From Neoarius graeffei (lineage: Eukaryota > Chordata > Actinopteri > Siluriformes > Ariidae), in contig NC_083581.1 of the NCBI RefSeq assembly GCF_027579695.1, forward strand, positions 60,094,200 through 60,158,199: a stretch of 64,000 nt of DNA, written 5' to 3'. Below are positions 63,660-64,000 of the stretch, one piece after another; position 1 is the first letter of the stretch, and every line of letters starts with the position of its first letter. The position numbers and the translations under genes are program-made. Below the pieces are notes generated by a model, which saw nothing but the letters and a program-made list of their open reading frames with translations, made no database searches and was not told the DNA's origin.

Positions 63660-64000
63660 AGGCTACATCCACACGACAATGGCAACGAGATTTTTTTTTT
63701 AGCAGGTAAAAAAAATATCGCGTCCACATGGGCAACGGATCAGTAAAATATCAGGTACATATGGCAACACAACGCTTGCTGAAAACGATGCAATACACAT
63801 GCCACACCTCTATGTGCGCTGTAAGACGGTCCCATCGGAGACACCAGAACAATAGAAGAAGTAGGACGCATGCGTATAAACTCCTTCTTCTACCCGGCGT
63901 GAAGCACTCACAGGAACAAACACACAACAACAACAACAACAAGAAGATGGCGGCTGCAACTGCGCGAGGAAATTGTGCCTTCTGTGTGTACAAATTAGTT
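63660..64000 (-). mobile_element. End of a second THAP-type element copy
   Basis: Starting AGGCTACATCCACACGACAA, this is the inverted counterpart of the right end of the element at 37065-38073 (shared GATGCAATACACATGCCACA and GACGGTCCCATCGGAGACAC). It continues past the window edge. The frame at 63751-63993 is a by-product of this repeat. Confidence 0.75.

Overview
This 64 kb window looks like teleost fish nuclear DNA. It is AT-rich and full of simple repeats, and it is dominated by fish-type transposable elements: about twenty V-SINE (DANA/Mermaid-like) copies, Tc1/mariner, hAT, Harbinger-type, IS4EU/ISL2EU-like, THAP-containing and TTAA-targeting DNA elements, and LINEs of at least four kinds. 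The species cannot be fixed from the sequence. No prokaryotic gene organisation, rRNA, CRISPR array or true tRNA gene was seen.

The one convincing host gene is on the minus strand at the right end (62657 down to 52262, with its 5' part beyond the window). Eight exons, all with GT/AG boundaries and compatible phases, join into 281 open codons of a Gfo/Idh/MocA-family oxidoreductase. Its introns hold SINEs, MITEs, a hAT copy and several larger elements. The final coding exon was not found.

Layout. 0-12.4 kb: a nested element (A inside B), V-SINEs, a Harbinger-type MITE inside a SINE, and three related elements with terminal hairpins (C, D, F). 12.4-18.1 kb: a Tc1 copy broken by a LINE fragment, a mariner MITE holding a SINE, and a decayed CR1/L2/Rex1-type LINE. 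20.3-23.8 kb: an almost intact retrotransposon with a restriction-like endonuclease, between two tetranucleotide tracts. 23.9-25.6 kb: a nearly intact Tc1. 26.2-26.7 kb: an RTE-type LINE insertion with 5' inversion and a 21-bp target duplication. 28.0-30.7 kb: a second LINE. 32.5-40.6 kb: one L1/Tx1-type LINE split by four DNA elements, one of which contains a fifth. 40.8-52 kb: TTAA-flanked elements, an IS4EU/ISL2EU-like element with a two-exon gene fragment, and more SINEs. 52-62.7 kb: the host gene. 63.1-64 kb: a Harbinger-type element with a MADF-like ORF, abutting a THAP-element end.

Most notable: (1) a 0.7 kb TIR element (A) has four copies here; three sit at exactly the same base of a V-SINE, in both relative orientations, each with a 5-bp duplication of CTATG type, which points to target-site-specific transposition. 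(2) Several unrelated-looking families (B, C, D, F and probably E) share an unusual plan: a GATTGG-like motif near one end, a large palindrome at the other, and in three of them a retained first exon encoding a similar N-terminus.
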